Shown: positions 1 to 8,040 of the stretch, in pieces
How the letters are laid out: every line of letters starts with the position of its first letter
How positions within the stretch are numbered: the first letter of the stretch is position 1
Source of the DNA: an uncultured Oscillospiraceae bacterium
GTDB lineage: Bacteria; Bacillota; Clostridia; Oscillospirales; Acutalibacteraceae
Assembly: GCA_900552115.1 (NCBI GenBank)
Contig: URYP01000072.1
Coordinates: 1-10,592, forward strand
Direction: 5' to 3'
Length of the DNA stretch: 10,592 bases
The notes under the pieces: generated by a model
What the model was told of the DNA's origin: nothing
Databases searched by the model: none
Seen by the model: only the letters and a program-made list of their open reading frames with translations
Translations under genes and position numbers: made by a program

Positions 1-37
1 CGGGCCCGTACATATGGAAAAAGAGAGAAGATGTAGG

Positions 38-3000
38 TTACTTAAAAGACGATATTTTCTGTGTAGCAAATTGCAGGATTAACAAGGCATCCCCGGCGGT
101 TACGCCGTCCTTGCCGTCAACGTCCGCCGCCGCTGCCTGCGCCGGCGTTAGGGTGATCTTGTGGGTCGCGGCCTGCAGCGCCAGCAGGGCATCCGCTGCG
201 TTAATATGTCCGTCCCCGTTTATATCGCCGAGTACGACGGCAGGCTTGTGCTCCAGCCCGTCTTTTGCCTCCATCAAATCCGCAAGGGCGTCATCCACCT
301 GCTTCTGCGTTGCCTGGGGATCGCTATACACGGTTTGCGCGGCATTCAGGGCTGCGGTATAGGCCGCGGCGGTCGCCTCAGTATAAGGCGTAAGGTCGGT
401 GATTTGTTCATCCAGCGCCTTTTTCAGATCGTCTTTATTGACCCTCTGCGCCTCTTTGGTAACCGTCACGGTATACATCCTGGTCGTCTTTTGATCCGGC
501 GCGGTTACCGTATAGGTGACCGGCGATGAGAAGTCGGCAGCGCCGGCGGGCGAAAGCGTCGCACCGGTCATCAGCCCTATATCCGGGATCAGCGCCGTCA
601 AATCGGTATCGTAGGGTACGGTCACGGCGATCGTTCCGTTTTCCGTATCGATCGTTCCGGCCTGGCCAGCCAGGGAGAAGGAATAGACGGTGGTCGCCGC
701 GTTCGTAATCCCCTCCGCAAACAAATCGGCCAGCAGCACATAGCCCGCGTCGTTGGGATGGATGCCGTCGGCAAATTTATCGGCGGCATTTTTGGTAGCG
801 GTATTCGCGTCGATCAGCGGGCAGCCCATCTCGGCCGCCACCCGGCGCTGAATTGGCGCGATCTCGCCGCTGACCACCGCGTCGTTGATATTCCAGTTGC
901 GGTTGTAGGCCGTCGGGGAAGTCGCCAGGATAACCGTCGGATGAGAGGGCAGATCGCGGTAGACCTTTATAAGCTCGCGCAGCTCTTGCTCATACTTGTC
1001 GCCATGGGCGTTCCACGTCGCGTCCTTCGAGTCGTTAGTGCCCAGCATAATGGTCACCACATCCGGAGCAAACGCCTTACTGTTTGCAAACGTATCGGTT
1101 TTTGTATAGCCACTGTTGTCCGCACCGTCCTTGAGCAGGGTTTTGCCGGAGTTACCGAAGTTCTGCACCGTGTAATGCGTACCAAGCCGCTGTTGCAGCT
1201 GGCTGACATAGTTGTTAGAAGCGGAGGACGCGCCGCTGCCGGCGGTGATGCTGTCACCCACGCACGCGACTTTTACCTTGACTGGCTCGGTGGTGCGGAT
1301 AATCTGCATATCGCTTAGCGTCATGGTCATTTTGCCTTCAAATTTATTGACGCTGTCTATGTATATGCGGAACCGCTCGACCTGCGACCAATCCATGGTT
1401 CCGGTCTTGCCGGTCATCTCGGACAGCGGAAAGTAGAGCACGGTGCGGCCGAGATGGGTAATCTGCGTATTGGTGTTGATAAACACGTTATTTTCGGTAG
1501 GAGCATCCGGCGAGCGGAGCATAATGCGGCCGTTGCCGAACATTCCGGCTTCTTCCCGGTCGGGATCGCGGGTGATGTCCACCGTGGCGAAAAGATAAAT
1601 TTTATCTAAATTTTCCTGGGAAAGGTCAAGCGCGCTTGCTAAATTGGTCCAGTTGGTGCCCAACACCTGCCGGCTGCCGCAGCTGACTGACTGCCCGGGG
1701 ATGGTGGCCAAAACCGTACCGAAATTGCGGAAAGTGAGGGCGTCAATCGCCTCCAGTAAATCCGCCAGTGCCTCGTCCACCATCTTTTGGGTAACATTGG
1801 GCGAGGAATACACATTCACAGCCACCGACAACGCGCTTTGATAAGCCGCATAGGAGGCCTCGGTATACACATCGTTGCGTACAGGGGTATCCATTGCCTT
1901 TTTCAGGCTGTCTTTATCCGGGTTCATTTGCGACAGAGCGGTGCCATACACCTCCAGTTCGGCTATATCCACGCCACCAGCGGCATCGGTCACCAGCAGG
2001 CGCAGATAGCGGGCGTTTATCGCCATATCGGCGGTTTCGCGGCCGCCCTGCCCCGCGGTGACATCTGCCGCGTCGCTAAAGGTTTCGCCGTCGGCCGATA
2101 TCTGCCATTTGTAGGCGCTGGCAAAGCGGTCACCCCATACGGCGGCCACGCTGTCAATCTGGTGCATTTCGCCCAGGTCGATCGTCAAGCTCGCGGGGAA
2201 CGTCCCGCTCGACCATACGGTTGTTACGTTGCCATCGGTCACCGCATCGACGATATTGGCCGCGCTGTCAACGGCTGTTTTACCAGCGGCCACATTATCG
2301 CTGTCGATCTGTAAGCTGCCGTAAATTTCCATTTCCCAAATGGAAAGGCCATACTGTGGCAGGGCCATTTCCACGCCCTGTACCCGCAGATACCGGCCGG
2401 TGGTACCCTGCGGCAGCGCCGTCTGCACGGTCACGATCTTCTCGCCGCTGACGGCTGGGGCGGTAACGGTTGCAGCTGTTTTCCAGGTTTCCCCATCATC
2501 CGATACATCAATGGTATATTTCGAGGCATAAGAGGTTTCCCAACTAATCCGCACCCCATCGATGCGGGTGTTCATGCCCAGATCGGCCGTGATCCAGCCA
2601 TCCTTTTTGCCTTTTTCGCCCACCCAGCGAGTAGTCATGTCGCCGTCCACCGCGTTGCTCGCCGGTTTACCGTCGGCGCTGAAGCTGGCCGTCATCGGCT
2701 TGTTGGTTGCCAGATTGCGGCTGCTTTGGAAACTGATCTCTTTGATCTGGATGGTGTCACCCGCACTTTCGGTGCACCACAGCCGCCAATACCGGCTGAT
2801 GGTATTAAAGGAAACCGTTTCAGTGCCGCCCTTACCGGTTTCCTGCGCATAGGCGGTCTGCCAGTTCACCCCGTCCTCAGAGTATTGTAGTTCATACTTC
2901 GTAGCATACGCTTCGCCCCAGCGGATGGTCATGCTGCCCACATACAAATCTTCCCGCATGTCGTAACATATCCATGCCGGCGCTTCGTCGCTTTCCCAAT

Positions 3001-6000
3001 AGGTTTCCAGATTTTTATCAAACGCCTTCGCCGCGCCGTGCTCCGGCGTGGTCGCGCTCGACTGCATCAGCGAACTGCCACCCGCCGACTGGGTGATGCT
3101 TTTGCCCGCATACGGCTCGCTGAGCGAGCAGAATTCGGTCACCGTGTTGGCGTCGCTGGTGGTCAGCACTACATTCACCATGGTGTTGGGGCGTGTGTTG
3201 GACACCGCCTCTGAGATGATTGGATCGCGGCCTGTTTCATCGATGATGAGCGAGCAGGGGCCGTCCACCGACACGGTTTTACCTTCGGCATATTCCAGCG
3301 TACCGGCCTCGTAAAAGTTGATCTGAGTCTGTTTCAGTCCCTCGTGCCGCACCGCCTGTACCCTTTCGGTATTGGTCACAATGGTAATCTGGTTGTTTTT
3401 GTTGTAGGCCGCCAGCTCTTCTTCGGTGGTATTCGGCACCACGATATAGGCATAAGAGGCATCCTGCGGCTGAACGCCGTGATCAAGCCAGAGGGAGAAG
3501 GTGCTTTCCTCCGTTTCACCAAAGCGGTCCTCGCTGAGATCGCTGTAACCATTTCCCCGCACCGTGGGATATTTTTTGGGGGTGTGGTTCAAATTGGAAA
3601 GGTGCACCTCGGTTTGCTGCGGAAACACATAACCGATCTGGTTGTTGTACACGTACTCGGCCTGATACACCTCGTCATCGGCGCCGTCAGCTACCGCCGT
3701 GCCGTTGACCGATACATCCGCCGCCTTGGTCTGGTTCAGGGTGGTGTGGATGGCCTGCTCATGGTTGGCGCGGATTCCCGCCCCCAGCGCGACATACTCA
3801 TCGTCAAAGAAAAAGTATCCCACCTTGCCCTGAGTGCGCTTGTTAGTGCCATCGTGCTTATTAAAGGTATACGCCGTAGCGCCATAGGTGCCGTTGGTCA
3901 CGCCCCAGCAATCGTTCGAGTCGTTGTCGAACCCGTAATGGGTCGCCAGCACAAAGGGGGCTGTGACACCCGGCACATGCCGCCAGTCATAGGTATTGTA
4001 CACGCTGTTGTACTCGTCGCCGTCGATCATGATGCTGGCCGTCGCGTCGGCTGTCCAGAAGATCAGGTTGCCAAAATCCGTCTTGGGCCAGGTGGCGCGC
4101 CATTCGGTCGACTTCATGCCCTTGTGGTTCATGCGGACATTGACGCCGTAGCCCTCCCGCATATGCGACATCAGGGCCGAGGTCCACATGTAATTGCTGC
4201 CGTTGGCGCCGTTGTAGGTGGTACCGCTGGCGCCGGTGATGCTATCCAGCACCTTTTGATATTCGGCCGCGTTTTTGGGATCGTTCTTTACCATCCGCTG
4301 CAGCGGCTCGATATATCCGGACGCATTCTTGCCGCTGCCTTTGTAGCCGTCGGCCAGCTCCAGCAGATCGCCGCGGATCATCCAGCGGGTACCGCCCAGC
4401 ATATAGTCGGCCATCAGGTCGAGCACATGCTGCGGCACGGCATAGTCGGTTCCGGCCAGCAGATCGATCCACAGCGCCATATCCGAAAACAGCGATTTGC
4501 CGTAGCCGTTGGTGTAAAGCTGGTTGCCATGGCAGTGGAAGGTGTTGTCCACCTGAAGGGCTTCGTCGTTAAGGCCGCCCACCCGCAGGTTGACCGACAG
4601 ATATTTTTCTACCACTTTTTTAAGCTGGGCCGCATCGCCGGCCGCCAGCGACCAGTAGAGGGCGTTCTGCGTGTGCCACAGAGGGTTTTGTCCCGAACCG
4701 GCGTCACCCTCTTTGTTTACCCGGCCCAAAATAAGATCCATCGACTCTTTGGTAAGCCCTTCTTTCATCACCACGCCGATAGGGCCAAACCGCCGGGGCA
4801 CACCGTTGCTGTTCTCCCACCAGTTGGTAGACCAGGGGCCCACCCAGTTGGGGTTGTCGGGATTGGCGTCTTTAATGCTGGCCCAGTAGGCAAAGGCTTT
4901 GTTCACCCCATCGGCCATCTCCTGGCTGTGGTAGTATTCGCCACCCTCTTTGGCCCAGGCATACGACATGGCCAGCATACGGTCGAGCGCCAGGTAGGGT
5001 TCCCACACCGCACCGTTGGCGGCCGACTGGGTGCAGTAATAGTCCACATCACTCCAGCTGCCGTCCTCGTTTTGCATCTCCAGATACTCGCCCGCTTTGG
5101 AAACATAGCAGATGCCGTTGTGCGCGCCGCTGCTGTGTACAGCGTCGTTGCGCAGGAAATATTCTGTTATCCGTTGACGGATCACATCCATCTGCTCCTC
5201 TAAGGTCAAATCTTTTTCGGGTACCACCGGCTCCACCATCGGGATGGTGGGATAACCGCCCTCATTATACTGCCACTTAAGCGCCGGCAGGGTCACCTCG
5301 GTATTCGCAACCCCATCGGCAAATACGATGCCGGCCTCTACGTTCGCGTTGAGGGTGTCGGCAAAAGCCTGGGCCTGCATGTCGCTGGCGCTCATTTTGA
5401 TCGTCGCATTCAAAAACTTTTTGCAGCTGGTGTCCAGCGCATAGCAGTTCACCGTTTTGACCGCACTCTGCCAATTACTGCATGCAATCGCACCTTGCGT
5501 AGCGGCGGTAGTGCCGGAAATATTACCCACATTATAGCAGTTTTCAATGGTGTAAGTCCTATCCGCTTGTCCCAGGCCAAGGATGCCACCCACCTTCTCT
5601 TTGCCTGTTACGCTGCCGAAATTGGCACCGTTGGCAATGCTGACGGCGTTGATGTCTTTCGTTGCATATGAAGCCTTGCCCACCAAGCCGCCGGTTAAAT
5701 TCCCGCCGGTGATCGCGCCGTAGTTCATGCAGTTTACCACGATGCCCCGCGTTACCCGACCGGCCAAACCGCCGACGCCCTCTTTGCCTGCCGCGGTTAC
5801 CGAAGCGCGGTTGACGCAACGCTCAATGGTACCATTGACCATATGCCCCACCAAAGCGCCTGTGCTTTGCGCGGTGGACGTGATCGTGCCCTTTAGTGTC
5901 AGGTTTTTAACGACCGCATCCCCATTCATTGAAAAGAACAGACCGCCGTTCCAAGCGCCGCTGCCGTTCAGGGCGACACCTTTGCCCTCCGGCCCGGCAA

Positions 6001-6313
6001 AGTCGATGGCATAGCCGTTGCCGTCGAGGATGTCCCAAAAGGCGTCGGTATTCTCGTTGGTGCCGATGCCTTTGAAAGAATCGGCCTCGATGGTGATATC
6101 GTTGGTTAAGTAATAATAGACCTTTGAAGCCTCCTTACCGGTCGCCACGGCGGCCAGCTCCTCAGCCGTGGCAACAGGCGACAGCGTATAGTCCTGCGGC
6201 ACGTCAAACGCCTGTTCCTGAGCAGTCGCCGCCAGGATTCCAAACGGTATCATGCTGAGCATCATCGCGCATGCCAATAAGAGCGATGTCCATTTTCGAG
6301 CGTATCTTTTCAT
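38..6313 (-). CDS. Secreted multimodular polysaccharide lyase (PL8-type) with CBM32 x3, SGNH esterase, FIVAR x2 and dockerin
   Basis: Predicted extracellular enzyme of 2091 residues that cleaves an acidic polysaccharide by beta-elimination and may also de-esterify it. Module order by residue: signal peptide 1-31 (basic start, hydrophobic core, AATA before the likely cut); GLUG-like Gly-rich repeats about 120-300; PL8 catalytic toroid plus beta-sandwiches about 371-1050; F5/8 type C (CBM32-like) modules about 1083-1196, 1199-1333 and 1339-1457; FIVAR 1466-1526; unassigned beta-rich module 1529-1675; SGNH hydrolase 1680-1870; DUF5018-like sandwich 1873-1954; FIVAR 1958-2019; dockerin 2026-2089. 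PL8 evidence: NWW at 497-499, candidate catalytic Asn550, His595 and Tyr604 (nine apart, as in pneumococcal hyaluronate lyase), RG at 647-648, and WRHVPGVT at 777-784. SGNH evidence: GDS with Ser1688, GTND with Asn1760, and DGIHP with Asp1849/His1852. The start was chosen because ATG at 6313 has GGAGG five bases upstream and opens directly into the signal peptide; a longer in-frame start at 6457 adds 48 unconvincing residues. The substrate is not settled: hyaluronan, chondroitin or a xanthan-like polymer are all possible. Confidence 0.93.
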   Translation of the reverse strand: MKRYARKWTSLLLACAMMLSMIPFGILAATAQEQAFDVPQDYTLSPVATAEELAAVATGKEASKVYYYLTNDITIEADSFKGIGTNENTDAFWDILDGNGYAIDFAGPEGKGVALNGSGAWNGGLFFSMNGDAVVKNLTLKGTITSTAQSTGALVGHMVNGTIERCVNRASVTAAGKEGVGGLAGRVTRGIVVNCMNYGAITGGNLTGGLVGKASYATKDINAVSIANGANFGSVTGKEKVGGILGLGQADRTYTIENCYNVGNISGTTAATQGAIACSNWQSAVKTVNCYALDTSCKKFLNATIKMSASDMQAQAFADTLNANVEAGIVFADGVANTEVTLPALKWQYNEGGYPTIPMVEPVVPEKDLTLEEQMDVIRQRITEYFLRNDAVHSSGAHNGICYVSKAGEYLEMQNEDGSWSDVDYYCTQSAANGAVWEPYLALDRMLAMSYAWAKEGGEYYHSQEMADGVNKAFAYWASIKDANPDNPNWVGPWSTNWWENSNGVPRRFGPIGVVMKEGLTKESMDLILGRVNKEGDAGSGQNPLWHTQNALYWSLAAGDAAQLKKVVEKYLSVNLRVGGLNDEALQVDNTFHCHGNQLYTNGYGKSLFSDMALWIDLLAGTDYAVPQHVLDLMADYMLGGTRWMIRGDLLELADGYKGSGKNASGYIEPLQRMVKNDPKNAAEYQKVLDSITGASGTTYNGANGSNYMWTSALMSHMREGYGVNVRMNHKGMKSTEWRATWPKTDFGNLIFWTADATASIMIDGDEYNSVYNTYDWRHVPGVTAPFVLATHYGFDNDSNDCWGVTNGTYGATAYTFNKHDGTNKRTQGKVGYFFFDDEYVALGAGIRANHEQAIHTTLNQTKAADVSVNGTAVADGADDEVYQAEYVYNNQIGYVFPQQTEVHLSNLNHTPKKYPTVRGNGYSDLSEDRFGETEESTFSLWLDHGVQPQDASYAYIVVPNTTEEELAAYNKNNQITIVTNTERVQAVRHEGLKQTQINFYEAGTLEYAEGKTVSVDGPCSLIIDETGRDPIISEAVSNTRPNTMVNVVLTTSDANTVTEFCSLSEPYAGKSITQSAGGSSLMQSSATTPEHGAAKAFDKNLETYWESDEAPAWICYDMREDLYVGSMTIRWGEAYATKYELQYSEDGVNWQTAYAQETGKGGTETVSFNTISRYWRLWCTESAGDTIQIKEISFQSSRNLATNKPMTASFSADGKPASNAVDGDMTTRWVGEKGKKDGWITADLGMNTRIDGVRISWETSYASKYTIDVSDDGETWKTAATVTAPAVSGEKIVTVQTALPQGTTGRYLRVQGVEMALPQYGLSIWEMEIYGSLQIDSDNVAAGKTAVDSAANIVDAVTDGNVTTVWSSGTFPASLTIDLGEMHQIDSVAAVWGDRFASAYKWQISADGETFSDAADVTAGQGGRETADMAINARYLRLLVTDAAGGVDIAELEVYGTALSQMNPDKDSLKKAMDTPVRNDVYTEASYAAYQSALSVAVNVYSSPNVTQKMVDEALADLLEAIDALTFRNFGTVLATIPGQSVSCGSRQVLGTNWTNLASALDLSQENLDKIYLFATVDITRDPDREEAGMFGNGRIMLRSPDAPTENNVFINTNTQITHLGRTVLYFPLSEMTGKTGTMDWSQVERFRIYIDSVNKFEGKMTMTLSDMQIIRTTEPVKVKVACVGDSITAGSGASSASNNYVSQLQQRLGTHYTVQNFGNSGKTLLKDGADNSGYTKTDTFANSKAFAPDVVTIMLGTNDSKDATWNAHGDKYEQELRELIKVYRDLPSHPTVILATSPTAYNRNWNINDAVVSGEIAPIQRRVAAEMGCPLIDANTATKNAADKFADGIHPNDAGYVLLADLFAEGITNAATTVYSFSLAGQAGTIDTENGTIAVTVPYDTDLTALIPDIGLMTGATLSPAGAADFSSPVTYTVTAPDQKTTRMYTVTVTKEAQRVNKDDLKKALDEQITDLTPYTEATAAAYTAALNAAQTVYSDPQATQKQVDDALADLMEAKDGLEHKPAVVLGDINGDGHINAADALLALQAATHKITLTPAQAAAADVDGKDGVTAGDALLILQFATQKISSFK

Positions 6314-6317
6314 AAGG

Positions 6318-6325
6318 CCCTCCTT
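6318..6325 (-). promoter_or_regulatory. Ribosome binding site of the lyase gene
   Basis: The minus strand reads AAGGAGGG, with five bases between GGAGG and the ATG at 6313. It decides the start in favour of the signal-peptide methionine over the upstream in-frame ATG at 6457. Confidence 0.85.
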
Positions 6326-6354
6326 TTGTATCCGTAAGGTTCCATCGGTGCTTT

Positions 6355-6382
6355 TAACAAAATTATACCGTATAACAAAATT
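6355..6382. repeat. Direct repeat TAACAAAATT, two copies 18 bp apart
   Basis: TAACAAAATT occurs at 6355-6364 and again at 6373-6382. The palindrome TTATACCGTATAA (6363-6375) bridges the two copies and overlaps the candidate lyase -10 box. This arrangement could be an operator, but the region is AT-rich and chance similarity is possible. Confidence 0.45.
6362..6367 (-). promoter_or_regulatory. Candidate -10 box of the lyase promoter
   Basis: A perfect TATAAT lies on the minus strand in an AT-rich stretch, 48 bases upstream of the lyase ATG, giving a leader of about 40 nt. No good -35 box sits at 16-18 bp spacing (the best match is about 3 of 6), so the promoter may need an activator or the box may be fortuitous. 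The box overlaps the palindrome TTATACCGTATAA (6363-6375) and lies inside a 10-bp direct repeat pair. Confidence 0.4.
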
Positions 6383-6490
6383 TATTTGTAGGCTTTTTAT
6401 GCGGTAAAATATGTAAATTTTGCTGTCTTTGTTTTTATTCGGTACGGTTAAGGCCATCTAACCGGCCGACAGAGAGTGTGAGGTAATATA

Positions 6491-6529
6491 AAAAAACACC
6501 CTGCTTGCCCCAGGGAGCAAACAGGGTGT
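6491..6529 (-). terminator. Rho-independent terminator of the uracil permease gene
   Basis: On the minus strand a perfect 8-bp stem (ACACCCTG at 6529-6522 with CAGGGTGT at 6503-6496) is followed directly by a run of six T (6496-6491; the first also closes the stem). Inner pairs TTGC/GCAA extend the hairpin after one mismatch. It begins 13 nt after the permease stop codon and so separates permease transcription from the lyase gene downstream. Confidence 0.9.
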
Positions 6530-6542
6530 AGCTATATTTTGC

Positions 6543-8024
6543 TTAAACGGAGGCGTCCGCCGCTTCGGATTCAGGCACCGGCTGCGGCTGTTCCGCCGAG
6601 AACACGTAATCCTTGCCCGGCAGGATCGCATTGAGCAGAATGCCCACGATGGCGGCAATGGCCAGCGATGTCAGGGTGATCGTCACCGTGCCAATGGAGA
6701 AGGTCAGGCTGCCGATACCCAGTGCCGCCACCAGGATAACCGCCGCCACAATCAGGTTGCGGCTCTTCGTAAAATCAACCTTGTTTTCCACCACGTTGCG
6801 CACGCCAATGGCGGAGATCATACCATAGAGCACAAACGAAACGCCGCCGATGATGCAGGACGGAATGGTGGAGATCAGCGCGCTTACCGGCGGAAAGAAG
6901 GAAATTCCCACCGCAAAGAAGGCGGCGATGCGGATGACGCGGGGATCGTACACCTTGGTCAGCGCCAATACGCCGGTATTCTCGCCATAGGTGGTGTTGG
7001 CTGGGCCGCCAAACAAAGAGGCCAGCGACGTGGCCAGTCCGTCGCCCAACAGGGTGCGGTGCAGGCCGGGGTCAGCCAGAAAGTTGTTGCCGGTCGTCGC
7101 GCCGATAGCCGATATATCGCCAATGTGTTCCATCATGGTGGCCAGCGCGATCGGCATGATGGCGATGACCGAACTGATGATCTTCGACCCGTCCGCCACA
7201 TTGCCGAACACAATGCTGTCGCTGTGAATCGGTAGCCCGATCAGGTTACCCCAGATCTCACCCTTGCCGATATTCTGAAAGATGGCGCTAAGGCCGCTGA
7301 AATCAAACAGGGGCAGGTAATGCACGGCCCCGTTTTCCAGCGTTTCGCTGCCGCCGGCAAACAGCCAAGGCATAGACTGGATGAGGTCGGGCGAATTCTG
7401 CCCGATAAAATAGAGCACCAGCCCCACCGCGTAGGAGCCGAGAACACCCAAAATGATGGGAATGATCTTGGCCATGCCGCGGCCCCAGATATTGAAAATA
7501 ACGATGATGGCCAGGGCTACCAGCGCCAGCACCCAGTTGGTCTGGCAGTTGCTGATAGCGGTAGGCGCGAGAATCAGGCCGATGGCCATGATGATGGGCC
7601 CGGTCACTACGGGTGGAAAAAACCGCATCACCCGGTTGATGCCGATCAGCTTGATCAGCCCGGCCAAAACCAGATAGAGCAGCCCCGCACAGGCTACGCC
7701 CAGACAGGCATAGGGCAGCATCTCCTTGTTGGAGCTGCCATCCGCCAGCCGGGGAGCTACCGCCGCGTATCCTCCCAAAAAGGCGAAAGAAGAACCCAAA
7801 AACGCCGGCACCTTGCCCCTGGTCAGCAGATGGAACAGCAGCGTCCCCAGCCCCGCCATCAGCAGGGTGGTCGCCACATCCAGTCCGGTGATGATCGGTA
7901 CCAGAATAGTGGCCCCGAACATGGCGAACATGTGCTGGATGCCGAGAACCAGCATTTTGGGACGTCCCAGCTGCCGGGCGTCCCGGATACCGTCTTCCCC
8001 GATTACCGTCTTGCTTTTTGACAT
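6543..8024 (-). CDS. uraA: Uracil permease (NCS2 family uracil:cation symporter)
   Basis: Integral membrane protein of 493 residues that imports uracil with a cation for pyrimidine salvage. Family evidence: the N-terminal segment QHMFAMFGATILVP (30-43), FLGSSFAF (75-82), MEHIGD with Glu299 and His300, and NTTYGENTGV with Glu348. The two glutamates are 49 residues apart, as are Glu241 and Glu290 of E. coli UraA, which bind uracil. Many hydrophobic spans fit the 14-segment fold. It is about 60 residues longer than UraA, mostly from a larger loop at about 208-280 and a polar C-terminal tail. The ATG at 8024 was chosen because GGAGG lies eight bases upstream (8033-8037); an in-frame ATG at 8045 would add seven residues with a weaker site. 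It has its own promoter and terminator, so it is probably monocistronic. Other nucleobases (for example xanthine) are less likely given the UraA-like motifs. Confidence 0.95.
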   Translation of the reverse strand: MSKSKTVIGEDGIRDARQLGRPKMLVLGIQHMFAMFGATILVPIITGLDVATTLLMAGLGTLLFHLLTRGKVPAFLGSSFAFLGGYAAVAPRLADGSSNKEMLPYACLGVACAGLLYLVLAGLIKLIGINRVMRFFPPVVTGPIIMAIGLILAPTAISNCQTNWVLALVALAIIVIFNIWGRGMAKIIPIILGVLGSYAVGLVLYFIGQNSPDLIQSMPWLFAGGSETLENGAVHYLPLFDFSGLSAIFQNIGKGEIWGNLIGLPIHSDSIVFGNVADGSKIISSVIAIMPIALATMMEHIGDISAIGATTGNNFLADPGLHRTLLGDGLATSLASLFGGPANTTYGENTGVLALTKVYDPRVIRIAAFFAVGISFFPPVSALISTIPSCIIGGVSFVLYGMISAIGVRNVVENKVDFTKSRNLIVAAVILVAALGIGSLTFSIGTVTITLTSLAIAAIVGILLNAILPGKDYVFSAEQPQPVPESEAADASV

Positions 8025-8032
8025 TCCATACC

Positions 8033-8037
8033 CCTCC
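8033..8037 (-). promoter_or_regulatory. Ribosome binding site of the uracil permease gene
   Basis: GGAGG on the minus strand lies eight bases before the ATG at 8024. It supports that start over the in-frame ATG at 8045, which overlaps the leader hairpin sequence. Confidence 0.8.
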
Positions 8038-8040
8038 AAA

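Noticed and set aside
1..37. Terminator of the lyase gene
   Set aside because: The 37 bases after the stop contain a T-rich stretch on the minus strand but no hairpin; the terminator may lie beyond the window edge.
758..1318. A 186-codon open frame opposite the SGNH module
   Set aside because: The minus strand encodes all SGNH motifs here, and the plus-strand product shows nothing recognisable.
3344..5203. A 619-codon open frame on the plus strand opposite the lyase
   Set aside because: It is a shadow of GC-rich codon use in the lyase. The translation is an unstructured run rich in His, Gly, Val and Arg, with no recognisable motif, while the opposite strand encodes clear PL8 motifs.
6314..6457. 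N-terminal extension of the lyase to an upstream in-frame ATG
   Set aside because: It would put 48 residues before a good signal peptide and translate through the AT-rich promoter region. The AAGGAGGG site supports the ATG at 6313.
7320..8021. A 233-codon open frame on the plus strand opposite the permease
   Set aside because: It is antisense to conserved NCS2 sequence. The His/Gln/Arg-rich translation lacks any domain.
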